A stretch of DNA of 64,000 nucleotides from Nitrosomonas sp. Is79A3 (GCF_000219585.1 NC_015731.1:2542001-2606000), one strand, 5' to 3'; shown: positions 1-10,296, numbered from the stretch's first letter. Notes: generated from the letters alone by a model not told the origin. Numbers and translations: made by a program.

Positions 1-1
1 G

Positions 2-703
2 AATGATACCGTTGCGATTGATGAAATTCGTTTTGGCGACAATGACACTCTGGCGGCGCTGGTCACTAATCTGGTTGAAGCCGATGTGCTGATTATTCTG
101 ACTGATCAGGCCGGTTTATTTACCAGTGACCCTCGCAAGAATCCGGATGCGAAATTATTAAGCGAAGTAAATGCTGGTGACCCCGCACTTGAGAAAATGG
201 CCGGTGGCGTTGGCAGCGGTATCAGTCGTGGCGGAATGCAAACTAAAGTAATCGCCGCCAAGCGTGCGGCACGTAGTGGCGCGGATACCATCGTCGCATC
301 AGGCCATGAAGACAACGTGCTAGTCCGCCTTAACCAGGACGAGGCTATCGGCACCCGTTTCCTGGCCAAAATACCGGTATTGGCAGCACGTAAGCAATGG
401 CTTGCTGACTATTTACAAGTACGCGGGTCTGTGATACTGGATCAAGGCGCTGTGAAGGCGCTTTCAGCAGATGGCAAAAGCCTGCTCCCCATTGGCGTTA
501 TCAGCGTCGACGGTGAATTTGAGCGTGGAGAAGCCGTATCTTGCCGCGATGAAGCAGGCAGAGAGATAGCCCGCGGTTTGATTAACTATAGCGCTGTTGA
601 AACACAAAAAATCCTAAAACAGGCCAGCAATGAAATCGAAGCCATACTGGGTTATGTTGATGAACCGGAACTCATTCACAGAAATAATCTGGTCTTGCTT
701 TAG
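2..703 (+). CDS. proB: Glutamate 5-kinase, C-terminal part (5' end outside window)
   Basis: Catalyses ATP-dependent phosphorylation of glutamate, the first step of proline synthesis, in the cytosol. The reading frame is already open at base 2 and its start lies outside the window; 233 residues are visible. The amino-acid-kinase part shows the [11 protein letters not shown] segment, the [11 protein letters not shown] loop and the GGMQTKV motif that binds nucleotide in this family. From about base 420 a C-terminal PUA domain follows ([14 protein letters not shown] ... LPIGV ... GEAVSC), typical of bacterial ProB. The family identification is firm. No proA is visible nearby. Confidence 0.96.
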   Translation, partial: NDTVAIDEIRFGDNDTLAALVTNLVEADVLIILTDQAGLFTSDPRKNPDAKLLSEVNAGDPALEKMAGGVGSGISRGGMQTKVIAAKRAARSGADTIVASGHEDNVLVRLNQDEAIGTRFLAKIPVLAARKQWLADYLQVRGSVILDQGAVKALSADGKSLLPIGVISVDGEFERGEAVSCRDEAGREIARGLINYSAVETQKILKQASNEIEAILGYVDEPELIHRNNLVLL

Positions 704-768
704 TTGTAAATTAAGAAAATATGCAATGCGCTGTTGTACTATTTGTTTGATTTTGCCTAAAAGAACGG

Positions 769-1881
769 GTGATTCAATTGGATAAAAGCGCGCAACGTAT
801 CGCTGCCATCGACTGGCTGCGCGGAATTGTGATGATCCTGATGGCGCTTGATCATACGTCATGGTTCTTCAATACGAACCGGATTTTCGCTGACTCGGTA
901 TTATTGTATGAAACCGGCGATCTGTTTGCCGCCGATCAATTCCTCACACGTTGGATCACCCATATCTGCGCCCCGACTTTTGTTTTCCTGGCAGGAACAT
1001 CGATTGCAATCAGCAATATCCAACGGCGCGAACAGGGCATAAGTAATTCTGTCATTGACCGTGAATTGCTGCTCCGTGGCGCTTTTATTGCCTTGCTGGA
1101 TCTGTGCGTATTCTCACTGGCTTCTGAAAAATTTATTTTTCAAGTGCTCTATGCCATCGGCATCAGCATGATGCTCATGGTTCCTTTACAACGCCTGGGT
1201 ACCCGTGTGGTTTTTTTCTTGGCAGTACCCATCCTTGCGGGAAGTGAGCTATTGCTGATGGCTCTGTGGCAACCCGGTGGTGAAGTACCACTGTGGCTGG
1301 CACTGACCTTCGCGCCGGTATTCGGTGAAACTTATACCGTACTATACCCTGCATTACCCTGGCTGGCGATCATGATGCTGGGCTGGGTGTTTGGCGAACG
1401 ATTAATGTCCCGGCAACCGGGCTTGTGGTCGTTAGAGCGTTTGCTGATGGTCAGCGGCCTATCCGCATTGGTTTTATTTGTGCTTATTCGCAGTATCGAC
1501 GGCTATGGCAACCTTTTTATGCACCTTGACGGCAACACCGTCGTGCACTGGCTACATATCAGCAAATATCCGCCGAGCTTAGCTTACACTATGCTGGAAC
1601 TGGGTTTAATGGCCATTATTTTTGCGCTGCTGATACGCCTGGAATCCGTCAAAGCCGTGATCAATAATAATGGACCCATCCTCGTCTTTGGCCAGACCGC
1701 GTTATTCTTTTATCTTGCGCACTTCGGTGTTTTGGCAGCACTACGTCTTGTGTTGGACCGCGGCGGCCTTGAGCAGACTTATTGGATCACCTTGCTGGTG
1801 CTAATCATTCTCTATCCAATCTGCCGTATTTACCGTTCACTAAAATGGCGCTATCCACAGAGCCTTTTACGTTTCTTGTAA
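769..1881 (+). CDS. HGSNAT/DUF1624-type integral membrane acyltransferase-like protein
   Basis: A 370-residue polytopic inner-membrane protein with roughly nine to ten hydrophobic segments. The N-terminus carries DWLRGIVMILMALDHT, the signature of the DUF1624/heparan-alpha-glucosaminide N-acetyltransferase-like family, followed by an H-x6-F-x-FLAGTS stretch (about residues 66-78) matching the same family. Members are thought to transfer acyl groups across the membrane, but the substrate of this bacterial branch is not known. The start is GTG; no strong Shine-Dalgarno sequence is visible. It lies 65 bp downstream of proB on the same strand and may be co-transcribed, without an obvious functional link. 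Confidence 0.8.
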   Translation: MIQLDKSAQRIAAIDWLRGIVMILMALDHTSWFFNTNRIFADSVLLYETGDLFAADQFLTRWITHICAPTFVFLAGTSIAISNIQRREQGISNSVIDRELLLRGAFIALLDLCVFSLASEKFIFQVLYAIGISMMLMVPLQRLGTRVVFFLAVPILAGSELLLMALWQPGGEVPLWLALTFAPVFGETYTVLYPALPWLAIMMLGWVFGERLMSRQPGLWSLERLLMVSGLSALVLFVLIRSIDGYGNLFMHLDGNTVVHWLHISKYPPSLAYTMLELGLMAIIFALLIRLESVKAVINNNGPILVFGQTALFFYLAHFGVLAALRLVLDRGGLEQTYWITLLVLIILYPICRIYRSLKWRYPQSLLRFL

Positions 1882-1940
1882 AATAGCCATAGCTGTGCGA
1901 CTGTGTACAATAGAAAATTAGCTTCACTTCGGGGAAACCA

Positions 1941-3983
1941 GTGAAAAACTTCTACTCGATCTACTCGCACAACTTTATTCGCGTATCCGCATGCATCCCC
2001 TCACTCAAGGTGGCGGATCCGGTATTCAATGTCGAGCAAACCCTTGAACTCGCACGCCGCGCATCGGAAGCCAAAGCATCGATTGCGCTGTTTCCCGAAT
2101 TGGGCCTTTCTTCCTACACGGCCGACGACCTTTTTCACCAGCAAGCCCTGCTCGATGCCGTGATCAATGGGGTCGAACATATTGTTGAAGCTAGCCGTGA
2201 ACTCACGCCAATCCTCCTGATTGGTGCGCCGCTCCGGTTTGAGGGAAAACTTTTCAACTGCGCAGTCGTCATTTACCGCGGCCGTGTCCTTGGCATCGTG
2301 CCCAAGACATACTTGCCGAACTATCGCGAATTCTACGAGAAACGCCAATTCACATCCGCCTGCACGGCCATTGCGCAGGAAGTCAGATTTCTCGGCCAGA
2401 TTGTTCCGTTTGGCAACGATCTCATCTTCAATGCGATCAACGTGGACAATTTCTCACTGCATGCTGAGATTTGCGAAGATCTATGGACACCCATCCCGCC
2501 CAGCACTTACGCCGCCATGGCCGGAGCGACTATCCTTGCCAATCTATCCGCAAGCAATATCACGATTGGCAAAGCGGATTACCGGCGCAGTTTGTGCGCA
2601 TTACAATCCAGCAAGTGCATCGCGGCCTATCTCTACACGGCCGCCGGTCCCGGAGAATCGACCACTGACCTCGCCTGGGACGGTCACGCCATGATTTATG
2701 AGAATAACCAGCGTCTTGCTGAATCCAAAAGATTCTCAGATGAAGCGCAGATCATCACGACAGACATCGATCTCGAGCGGCTCGTGCAGGATCGTATGCG
2801 CATGACCAGTTTCAATGATTCCGTGCAAGCGCACCTCGATCAGGTACGCACAATTCGTCCGGTCGAATTTGAATTTACCATTCCGGACGGAAACACTCCG
2901 TTGCTCCGCTCCGTCGAGCGCTTTCCGTATGTCCCCAGTGATTCGGCTCAGCGCGATGACCACTGCTATGAGGCATACCATATCCAGGTGCACGGCCTGA
3001 TGAAGCGCTTGTCGTTTACCAAAATGCAGCGAATCGTCATCGGCGTCTCGGGCGGGCTTGATTCTGCTCACGCACTGATCGTAGCCGCGCACACGATGGA
3101 TCGACTGAATCTTCCGCGCGCCAACATTCTGGCCTACACGATGCCGGGCTTTGCAACCAGCGACGCGACAAAATCCAACGCAATGAAGTTAATGGGGGCA
3201 CTCGGCGTTTCAAGTCAGGAAATCGACATTCGCCCGTCGTGCCTGCAGATGCTGAAAGACATCGCACATCCTTTTACGAATGGCAAACCGGTATACGATG
3301 TGACTTTCGAGAACGTACAGGCGGGCGAGCGAACCTCGCATCTGTTCCGTCTCGCCAATTTGCACAACGCGATTGTGCTGGGAACTGGTGATCTTAGCGA
3401 ACTTGCACTCGGCTGGTGCACTTATGGCGTCGGTGACCACATGTCGCATTACAGTGTAAATGCTTCCGTTCCGAAAACGCTGATCCAGCACCTGATCCGC
3501 TGGACCATCCACACTCAGCAGTTCAGTGATGCCACCAGTGAAGCACTGTCATCCATCCTGAATACGGAAATATCGCCGGAACTGATCCCGAGCCAATCCC
3601 CGGACGACCCGCTGCAAAGCACCCAGCAAATCATCGGCCCCTACGAGCTGCAAGACTTTAACCTCTACTACACCACGCGCTTCGGCTTCCGCCCGGCAAA
3701 AATCGCATTTCTCGCGCTGCACGCCTGGAGTAACCGGTCGTCAGGCCACTGGCCGAGTGGAATTCACGAGCAGTTACAAAACGAATACGATCTCGCAACA
3801 ATCAAGCACTGGCTCGGCGTTTTTCTTTTCCGATTTTTCCAGACCAGCCAATTCAAACGTTCATGCATTCCCAATGCCCCGAAAATGGGATCTGGCGGAT
3901 CACTGTCGCCACGCGGCGACTGGCGGGCGCCATCCGATGCAGAAGCACGGGTATGGCTGGATGAGTTGAAGCTTATTCCGTAA
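1941..3983 (+). CDS. nadE: Glutamine-dependent NAD(+) synthetase
   Basis: Amidates nicotinic acid adenine dinucleotide to NAD using ammonia released from glutamine. The protein has 680 residues, the usual length of the two-domain form. The N-terminal nitrilase-type glutaminase domain shows the catalytic triad in context: Glu in [16 protein letters not shown] (about residue 53), Lys in [15 protein letters not shown], and Cys in AEICEDLW. The C-terminal synthetase domain carries the PP-loop [12 protein letters not shown]. The start is GTG, preceded by CGGGGAAACC, which can serve as a ribosome site. This is a complete and confident housekeeping gene; it is followed by about 80 bp before the decayed locus on the opposite strand. 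Confidence 0.96.
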   Translation: MKNFYSIYSHNFIRVSACIPSLKVADPVFNVEQTLELARRASEAKASIALFPELGLSSYTADDLFHQQALLDAVINGVEHIVEASRELTPILLIGAPLRFEGKLFNCAVVIYRGRVLGIVPKTYLPNYREFYEKRQFTSACTAIAQEVRFLGQIVPFGNDLIFNAINVDNFSLHAEICEDLWTPIPPSTYAAMAGATILANLSASNITIGKADYRRSLCALQSSKCIAAYLYTAAGPGESTTDLAWDGHAMIYENNQRLAESKRFSDEAQIITTDIDLERLVQDRMRMTSFNDSVQAHLDQVRTIRPVEFEFTIPDGNTPLLRSVERFPYVPSDSAQRDDHCYEAYHIQVHGLMKRLSFTKMQRIVIGVSGGLDSAHALIVAAHTMDRLNLPRANILAYTMPGFATSDATKSNAMKLMGALGVSSQEIDIRPSCLQMLKDIAHPFTNGKPVYDVTFENVQAGERTSHLFRLANLHNAIVLGTGDLSELALGWCTYGVGDHMSHYSVNASVPKTLIQHLIRWTIHTQQFSDATSEALSSILNTEISPELIPSQSPDDPLQSTQQIIGPYELQDFNLYYTTRFGFRPAKIAFLALHAWSNRSSGHWPSGIHEQLQNEYDLATIKHWLGVFLFRFFQTSQFKRSCIPNAPKMGSGGSLSPRGDWRAPSDAEARVWLDELKLIP

Positions 3984-4060
3984 TTCGACTGATGTAGTAG
4001 CCAGCTCCAACTTGGTTCGATTGGCTCTCTTACCTGTCCAGTTTCTTTGTTTGCAGCTCT

Positions 4061-6350
4061 TCACACACTATTGACTTTCCGACTTACTAAAAAAACTTTC
4101 TCAGTGATGTCTGCCATGCCCGCAAAACTAGTGGCGTGACGATCAATTTTAAATTCCTTGGTAGTTTCTTCATATAAAAAATAAGGCTCCAGTTCCCGAT
4201 CTGTGAATAATATGACACGCTGATTATGTTCACTGTTCAGCCTACGAACCCGTGTTAGCTCTTCAGGCGAGAAAGGATTCAGCTTTGAAAATATAATGAA
4301 AACATTGAATTTGTCACGAGAAAATGACTCGGCCACGGCTTGGAGATTATTTATATCATCATCTGAGATTTCTTGTCTGGTTTTACACTCTCCAATTGCG
4401 ATATCTATTTTTCCATCACTAGGACGCTGAATAATTGCCACAAAGTCTGTCTCGCAATTTAAAACATTCGCATTATTTGATTTAAGTTTCATTGCTGTTG
4501 CAAAAAGGATTTCTCCCGTATAAAACGTATCAAGCTGCTGCAAAGTCAAAATCACAGGTATTGCACCCTCTTGATTATTATCACGACCAAAAAGACCAGA
4601 TCGCCTAAATCGCCAATCGCGATCTTTGAGAAGCGGTGTCGCGTTAAATGCATGACCACAGTATTCACAGGACACTTCACTGCCAACATCATCAAGCGAG
4701 ATCCAGAAATCTAACGTGCAACTTGGACAGTCAAAAACCAAACCAGCTCGAAATACACCTCGTTTAAGTAGATAAGCCAGCACAGATTCTGGTTTCAAAT
4801 CTATCCCACGAGATCGTTGCTCAATAAAAAGATCTTTGTATTCGTCAAATGACTTTCCTGTGACTGAATCTGCCCTGATAATTTGAAGAGCACCACTTCG
4901 AGTAAAAGATCTATCAGGTTTATATCTCTCAATCAGCTCTCTGACACCTCCAATCTTAAATACACGGCACCCTTGGAGTCCACCCATTTGCTGAACTAAT
5001 CGAGTTGCGATTAATCCAGGTGACTTGGTTTAGCGTCAATACCAGAGATCAAGAAAAGCTGTTTTACAAGCTCCATAATATTGAGTGAATCTAAAAACAT
5101 ACTCGATCCACTTGCCGAGCTAACAATCCCTAAACCATTTGGTTCCGCACGCGCTCCATTAACTTGGTAACAGCACTGTCGTCCGTAATACCCATTTAGT
5201 TCAGGTACAAAAGGGATCTGAAATGTAGTTTGTTCATTGCCAAAGACCGAGTCCTGGAATCAACAGAGACAATCATGCATTGAACGTACAGCTTTTCATC
5301 TTCAAAAAATGGTTTTGGTGGAAGTTGAAATGACATTCTTGGAAAACCACCAGTGCTTTCACCGATTACCGCAAGCACTGAAGCTTCGGAGAAATACATA
5401 TACGGTACTTTAATATTGAATCCGTTCCAAGTCTCTTTACATACATCGTTCAGACTTATCCCTTGCCCAAATATACTAATATCTGATCCAGCCATCTGAT
5501 CCCCTAGCCAAATAGTAATTGAATTCTCCGATTCAAATCGGCCACTTGGTCGCGAACGAAGATCTTCAAGCCACATCATCAAGCTAGGCTCGAATCTTGA
5601 AGCATAGGATGGATCATAGAACATCAGGGATGTGTTCGTTGCACGTAGATTCCAGAAGGTAATCTGATCTTCAAAGTTATCAACACGCCCTACATATACT
5701 CCTGGGTGCCCCCAATAATTTTGGATTTGATAGTGCTGCTGAATAAATCCGCGTGAGAAAGCAGACACCGGCCAAACTTCTCCTGAGAATTGAGGCAAGG
5801 GTTCATCTGGATTTATTACAACGGTTTTCGCTGATAGATCACGTCTTAACAAGGAAATATAGTCCGTACCAGTCGCATCAGCAGTTGGAAATGCACCTAA
5901 AGTAGCAAGCAAAACGTCAGCAAGTGGATCTTCTGCTTTCCATTCGAAAATCGTAACTGTAGTATCAGAAGATAGATTATTCTTGAAATGTTCTTCGTAA
6001 AGACGGCGAATTGGATGATAAATATCTACTATTCGTGGGTCGCGATTACCGTTTCCATCTGAAACAAACAATTCTTCATGGAAAAAAGGATTAGGGAGAT
6101 AGGGAAATCGATCAATAAACTTCTTGACGTCATCGTCCTTGGAAACTGGCCATAAGACATCAACACGAAACAAACGAACAAGTGAACTCGCAAAATCAAA
6201 ATCATCTACTGGAATTAATGGGTTGTAGCGACCGCCCCACATAGTAAATGTTAGCCTTAGAGCTTCACGCATAGCTTCAAAATCACCAGAGCGTATGCAC
6301 CACCCAATGCGAATCGGGCGATATCTGACTGTTACACTTTATGTATTCAT
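4061..6350 (-). pseudogene. Broken zinc-ribbon / PD-(D/E)XK-type nuclease-like gene (763 codons when repaired)
   Basis: Three open segments on the minus strand form one ancestral gene. An ATG at 6350 is followed in frame by TAA as codon 4 (6339-6341); then comes RYRPIRIGWCIRSGDFEA and MWGGRYNPLIPVDD, continuing to near 5254. There a one-base deletion shifts the frame, and the sense continues as DSVFGNEQTTFQIPFVPELNG. A second one-base deletion near 5020-5030 joins it to SPGLIATRLVQQMGGLQGC. Adding two bases gives exactly 764 codons. The C-terminal third has a CPSC...CEYC zinc ribbon and a D-x(n)-GECK element (around 4390-4450) typical of restriction-like PD-(D/E)XK folds. The ATG follows directly on the stop of the DUF2130 remnant, so the two formed an operon. 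A defence role is inference; the family name is not recognised. Confidence 0.8.
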
Positions 6351-6738
6351 TTAAACACTATTATCCTCAAACGCAGAAAATCCTAAACCCTCAATCTCCT
6401 GCAACGATTTCCCCGCAATCCCCAGCAAATCCCCATACATACCCACTGTCACCCCCATCGTGCGCTCAATCTGCTCCTCGCGCTTCGCCCATTGTTTCAT
6501 AATCGCTTTACGTTCCTTCTCCAGATCTTCCTGCATCGTGGAGAACGCTCCAATTCTTGATACATTTAAATTCCCGCAAAATGGCACCTCCCGCCTGAAC
6601 ATCTGTGCCGAAAGCACTGTACAGCACATCCCCGGAAAATTCACCATTAGGCACTGGTTCGATGGTATCAAAGGAAATATAAAACTGCGCTTTCTCGCCT
6701 GTTTTTGCCTTGCATCGGCTGCCTCGAATACGTTTCAA
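6351..6738 (-). pseudogene. DUF2130-like gene remnant with internal deletion
   Basis: The C-terminal 60 residues (around 6351-6545, minus strand) read DLEKERKAIMKQWAKREEQI, then GMYGDLLGIAGKSLQEIEGL, which matches the end of DUF2130 proteins. Just upstream but in another frame, 6738-6560 reads GDVLYSAFGTDVQAGGAIL followed by REFKCIKNWS, resembling the G-D-x-L ... G-x-I-x-x-E-x-K-x-x-K-x-WS core of the same domain. The coiled-coil section that normally lies between them is missing, so the fragments look joined by a frame-breaking internal deletion. No convincing start codon exists. The fragment sits between the 3' end of the SPFH gene and the broken nuclease-like gene. Confidence 0.6.
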
Positions 6739-6754
6739 AAGCCTGCTAAAGCTG

Positions 6755-6842
6755 TTACTGGGTTGATTGCGCCATTTGGATTACCGGTTGAGCGCCTGAT
6801 TCCGACAGCAGTACCGTCATCATGTTGGTTACCAACACTGCG
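6755..6842 (-). pseudogene. Detached 3' end of the host SPFH/band-7 gene
   Basis: On the minus strand this stretch encodes AVLVTNMMTVLLSESGAQPV IQMAQSTQ (shown in two parts) and then TAA. It directly continues the frame that is cut off at 46693 on the other side of the prophage. Joining 47516-46693 to 6842-6755 at the shared 15-bp repeat yields 912 nt, an uninterrupted 303-residue SPFH protein. The fragment has no start of its own and is presumably silent in the lysogen. Confidence 0.93.
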
Positions 6843-6857
6843 CGCTGATCAGAAGTC
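6843..6857. repeat. attL core (15 bp)
   Basis: CGCTGATCAGAAGTC on the plus strand, identical to 46693-46707. It encodes TSDQR in the SPFH reading frame. To its left the SPFH frame continues to its native stop; to its right the sequence is prophage. The core contains the palindrome CTGATCAG. Confidence 0.93.
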
Positions 6858-6922
6858 TGCGCGCAAGCATATTGCGCGACATTGTTACTCTATAATTATC
6901 AATAGATTACAATATTTATTGT

Positions 6923-6962
6923 GTAATTTTGTAAGTCAATAGTCAGTTTTTTGTAAGATGGA
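6923..6962 (+). promoter_or_regulatory. Putative integrase arm-type sites, left arm
   Basis: TAATTTTGTAAG (6923-6934) and TTTTGTAAGATGGA (6949-6962) lie 65-105 bp inside the left end. The second is repeated exactly at 46594-46607, 85 bp inside the right end. In the circular phage both copies flank the core in the same orientation, the arrangement expected for arm sites of a lambda-type tyrosine integrase. The assignment is inferred from position and identity. Confidence 0.6.
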
Positions 6963-7071
6963 TCTATTTTGAGTAGGTCGTCACCTCAGAAGAAATGGCC
7001 AAAAAATTGGATTAATACTCAAAGATCACAAATAATACTTCTATCATTGTAAATGAGGATTGAATATAAGC

Positions 7072-7434
7072 ATGGAAACTAAAACTGAGTGGAAAGGATA
7101 CACCGGGAGCGATGATCAGATCGCTGAGATGCGATCTGGTTTTATTTTTAGAGATGTTAATGGAGAGCAATGTAACTTAGTCAAAAGAGGATGCGACTTC
7201 GTAAGCGACGGACATTTAAGAAATTATTTATCTACCTGTGAATGCAAAGAAATATTGATATGCAACCCGCACCAACTATCTGACATGATCTGCCAGCAAG
7301 CAAGGACAGGTCAGCCGGTTTGGTGGAGAAGTATCGAAGGTGGTGGTACAGGGTTATGTCACGAATTTATGCCACCATTTGCGCATCCAGATGCGTTCGA
7401 GTATTCATTCACTGAGTTTAAGGAGGAAGTATGA
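7072..7434 (+). CDS. Hypothetical prophage protein near attL
   Basis: A 120-residue protein of unknown function, the first gene inside the left end and on the opposite strand to the structural genes. It starts at ATG 7072; an in-frame TTG at 7060 directly after GAGGA is an alternative. The sequence is hydrophilic with five cysteines, no signal peptide and no recognisable motif. Its stop overlaps the start of the next frame (ATGA at 7431-7434), so the two were translationally coupled. The position fits an accessory cargo gene. Nothing in the sequence reveals a function. Confidence 0.6.
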   Translation: METKTEWKGYTGSDDQIAEMRSGFIFRDVNGEQCNLVKRGCDFVSDGHLRNYLSTCECKEILICNPHQLSDMICQQARTGQPVWWRSIEGGGTGLCHEFMPPFAHPDAFEYSFTEFKEEV

Positions 7435-7493
7435 ACGTTAAAGAACACTTTCTGGTGACACTCGCTGAAGAATGTTCGGCTGATCCAAAATGA
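7431..7493 (+). pseudogene. Truncated N-terminus of a MazG-like pyrophosphohydrolase gene (possible)
   Basis: A strong ribosome site (AAGGAGGAAGT) directly precedes ATG 7431, whose frame reads MNVKEHFLVTLAEECSADPK and stops. The start resembles phage MazG-type nucleotide pyrophosphohydrolases, in which an LAEECxE helix supplies metal-binding glutamates. Only about 16 residues fit before the frame ends. It therefore looks like the surviving front of a longer gene removed by deletion or recombination. It could alternatively be a genuine 20-residue peptide. Confidence 0.45.
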
Positions 7494-7495
7494 AC

Positions 7496-7515
7496 CAGCC
7501 CGATGCTTTGGGCTG
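7496..7515. terminator. Short stem-loop between convergent genes
   Basis: CAGCCC (7496-7501) pairs with GGGCTG (7510-7515) around an 8-nt loop, between the truncated plus-strand frame and the stop of the minus-strand tailspike gene (7526). Neither side has a long T run, so termination is likely weak or bidirectional. Confidence 0.4.
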
Positions 7516-7525
7516 ATTGTATTAC

Positions 7526-9958
7526 TTAGTAAACGTGCGTCACTGTGGCAGTTATAACGCAACCTGCTGCCAAATTGATACCTGCTCCTGTTGGGTTTCT
7601 GATTACGCACGTGGCAACTCCGGTTGAAAATACCGCTGCACTCTTCTGCAGGCCAGCGTCATCAATAGACAGTCCAAAAGTAACGCTATCGCCAACCTCA
7701 GCACCTGGTACTGTAACTGTTGTACTCTGTGTCCCACCTGCGACACAGTCTGGCCAGTCATAAGTTTTTTGTCCGACAAATGTCTCAACGCCTGGCAAGT
7801 ACCGATCGCCTACTTCGAACTTGCCCGCGAATGGTTCTAGCACAAAACCACCGATAAGATTCTCTGCTGCTGTGTTAACACCGGTAGTGAAAACGGATCT
7901 AAACTCAGCAACAACACTGCCTACCATTCCAGCCCATCCGTAAAACGCTGTGCCTGTCCAAGTAGAACCGTCCACTCTAAGAGAGGAGTCTCCACTTGAC
8001 ACATCTACAGGATCAGCAGCCCCTACAGGTCTGGCTACTGTAATTGTCGTGCTACCCACCCCACCGGTGCTTACAATTGCATGAGTAGTATTCCATAGCG
8101 GATCAGCAAGTCCCCAGAGTTTAACAAAAGCGGCCGCAGAGTTCTCGATCAAGTGCCCATAATCTACCGTGAATATTACGTTAGCTCCTGAAGTCTGCCA
8201 GCCGGTTATAAACCGCCTAATTTCTATCGACCCTTCATACTCAACCCAGTTATCAGTATCAGTAATGTCCTCGTGCCCTGTTCTTGCATAAGTTCCGACC
8301 ACTGATATTGTGCCGGGATCGGCGCACGTTATGACGAATGTGTAATCATCTATGAGGCTTGTAACCAGATGTGATCCGTCAGGGTCTGTGCCAGATGACG
8401 TAAAGCCTGACAGCACGCACGTCTGGTTAACCTTTAGAAAGTGCTTAGTCCTAGATGGGATTGTTAGAGACCCTCCGCTCCAGGTCGGAGTTCCAGTTAT
8501 TGCAAAACCACTTAGATTATCTGAAAGAGCCGGTGCACCTCTCGCTGTAACCAGCCTGTCCGCAGTTATCGGGTTACCGCTGACGGTGCTTGTTAGAACG
8601 AATTTTAAGATATGATCGCCTGACGCACGCTTCATCCAAAACTTCCAGAGAATCACTGATACCTTTTGCGGATCTATAGTAAACGGATCGGTCTTAATAC
8701 CGCGACCATTGGCTGTAGTAGCTACTCTGATAACCCTTGTTATGCCATGTTCTGCCGGCAAATCTGACAGTTCTTCTGTTAACACAGCAGCGCCTAGAAC
8801 ATTCCAGCCTGGTATCTTAACTGTTGCTCCATCAGTATAAGGCCCCATAGCAAAGTCACCGTTTCGGGTCATCGGGCGACCCTTATTCTTAGTAACTATA
8901 TTACCCGTTTCAAATAGGTTCGTTCCGTTTTTATCAATCAAACCAAAGTTCGGGAACTTAGATTTAAGTTTCCAACTTTCGCCGCCAATAACTTTGTTGT
9001 ATCTGGATGTTTCATCAAACATTACTAAATAATGCTCTTCCGGACCATCATACTGTCCAAACTCCGCTGACTCAGGATGTACCTCAAACCTTACATCGCG
9101 AATAGTATTGCACTCGCCACCGTCGATCAGAAACCCTTGTACGGCAGCGCCAAAATGCATCCCATCAATGACAAATCCATCGTCATTGATAGAGTGGAGA
9201 TATCTGTAGGCGTTATCCTGCCGACATCCATACATCTGCAACGAATTGGCATCACGGTTGCGTATGTGTGTGCCGCCCATAATACCTGTGTTTGCCGATT
9301 TATCGACATTGTGGTACTCGGTTGACGTGTTAAGGTTAGTGTAAGTAAAAAGATTTATAAGCAGCGGAGACCAGCACTGATCCATATTTAGCAGCACGCA
9401 ATCAGTATTACGCGCCACTGATTTGGATGCACTTATACGCACGTTTTGAAATTCAACGTTAGTGCAGCCGAATAAGTCAATTAATTTTTCCAGCGTACCC
9501 AGCCCCGTAAACTGAGTGCCGCAATAGATAGTTAGGTCACGAAAAGTTACGTTATCAACCGCTGTGTTGGCGAGTATTAAATTTGTCAGTAGGTCAGTAA
9601 ATAGAACTGTAGCCCCAACCCCGTCTCCCTGTAAAGTTACGTTCATCCGTCGTCCAGATGACGTTTGTCCAGAGGCCAGATCAAGACCTGTATCCATACG
9701 ATATCTACCTGTTGGAAAGTACAGTATCCCACCTTCGGAGTACCGTCCATTAGCGTATTGTATATTAAGGGGGATATCATCCAGGCGTGTTGCTATAGCG
9801 GTTGAATCAGAGACAAGTCCAAGTCCTGTAGCCCCGGCGGTTTTGACGTTGTACCAGTTAGGAGGCTGCCACTGTGTAGGAATGCCATTGGCAACCAATA
9901 GCCCGGTTGCTGGATCAAAAGAAATCGCACTTGACGGCAAGGAATATTGACTTGGCAT
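7526..9958 (-). CDS. Tailspike protein with pectate-lyase-like beta-helix
   Basis: An 810-residue late protein. The N-terminal part has GGILYFPTGRYRMDTGLDL followed by repeated short strands (NVTLQGDGVGATVLF, NVTFRDLTIYCGT, NVEFQNVRISAS), the pattern of a right-handed parallel beta-helix of the pectate-lyase superfamily seen in phage tailspikes. The C-terminal half is Ser/Thr/Gly-rich beta structure, probably for trimerisation or carbohydrate binding. It is the last gene of the leftward late operon and probably binds or degrades host surface polysaccharide. No catalytic residues can be assigned by eye. The neighbour upstream is a small structural gene 2 bp away. Confidence 0.8.
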   Translation of the reverse strand: MPSQYSLPSSAISFDPATGLLVANGIPTQWQPPNWYNVKTAGATGLGLVSDSTAIATRLDDIPLNIQYANGRYSEGGILYFPTGRYRMDTGLDLASGQTSSGRRMNVTLQGDGVGATVLFTDLLTNLILANTAVDNVTFRDLTIYCGTQFTGLGTLEKLIDLFGCTNVEFQNVRISASKSVARNTDCVLLNMDQCWSPLLINLFTYTNLNTSTEYHNVDKSANTGIMGGTHIRNRDANSLQMYGCRQDNAYRYLHSINDDGFVIDGMHFGAAVQGFLIDGGECNTIRDVRFEVHPESAEFGQYDGPEEHYLVMFDETSRYNKVIGGESWKLKSKFPNFGLIDKNGTNLFETGNIVTKNKGRPMTRNGDFAMGPYTDGATVKIPGWNVLGAAVLTEELSDLPAEHGITRVIRVATTANGRGIKTDPFTIDPQKVSVILWKFWMKRASGDHILKFVLTSTVSGNPITADRLVTARGAPALSDNLSGFAITGTPTWSGGSLTIPSRTKHFLKVNQTCVLSGFTSSGTDPDGSHLVTSLIDDYTFVITCADPGTISVVGTYARTGHEDITDTDNWVEYEGSIEIRRFITGWQTSGANVIFTVDYGHLIENSAAAFVKLWGLADPLWNTTHAIVSTGGVGSTTITVARPVGAADPVDVSSGDSSLRVDGSTWTGTAFYGWAGMVGSVVAEFRSVFTTGVNTAAENLIGGFVLEPFAGKFEVGDRYLPGVETFVGQKTYDWPDCVAGGTQSTTVTVPGAEVGDSVTFGLSIDDAGLQKSAAVFSTGVATCVIRNPTGAGINLAAGCVITATVTHVY

Positions 9959-9960
9959 GC

Positions 9961-10275
9961 TTAATTACTCCCCACCCAGTGAAGGTTTATCTCAGCGGTT
10001 CCGCTGGCCGTTATTGCGCCAAGGTAGCTTCCTGTATCCAGCAGAATGTCAGTTGCATTGCCGCCGAACAGCTCTATACCGCGCACGCTTCCGCTGGGCG
10101 GGGTTACCGTCTCGGCATCTACCTGCGTAGATCTTGCGCGCAAATAAACAGTGCTTCCGGTACAGCTCACTTGATATCTGCCACTTTCCACAATCGGCCC
10201 TATGCTTCCGGCAACAATTGTCGCAGTGAGTGGTTCGAACCCGGACCGGTCTTTTATATACATAGCATCAGACAT
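9961..10275 (-). CDS. Small phage structural protein (probable tail-associated)
   Basis: A 104-residue protein starting at ATG 10275 behind a good ribosome site (CGGGAGGGAAA). The sequence is Gly/Thr/Ser-rich and predicted mostly beta, with a long stretch of alternating polar and hydrophobic residues, like small adaptor or decoration proteins of phage tails. It sits directly before the tailspike gene with a 2-bp gap, suggesting a head-binding or adaptor role for the spike. No family is recognised with confidence. An in-frame start at 10350 would overlap the spanin gene and the terminator and is unlikely. Confidence 0.6.
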   Translation of the reverse strand: MSDAMYIKDRSGFEPLTATIVAGSIGPIVESGRYQVSCTGSTVYLRARSTQVDAETVTPPSGSVRGIELFGGNATDILLDTGSYLGAITASGTAEINLHWVGSN

Positions 10276-10296
10276 TTTCCCTCCCGGAAAAAAATT

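Noticed and set aside
2221..2694. 157-codon plus-strand frame inside nadE
   Set aside because: It is a shadow in another frame of a clearly coding housekeeping gene.
6460..6942. 160-codon plus-strand frame across attL
   Set aside because: It is antisense to the SPFH 3' end and the DUF2130 remnant, has no ribosome site and spans the phage-host junction.
6947..6962. TTTTGTAAGATGGA repeat as the actual att core
   Set aside because: It was considered first because it is repeated at both ends, but only the 15-bp repeat at 6843/46693 restores the SPFH reading frame. The 14-mer lies inside the phage on both sides and fits arm sites better.
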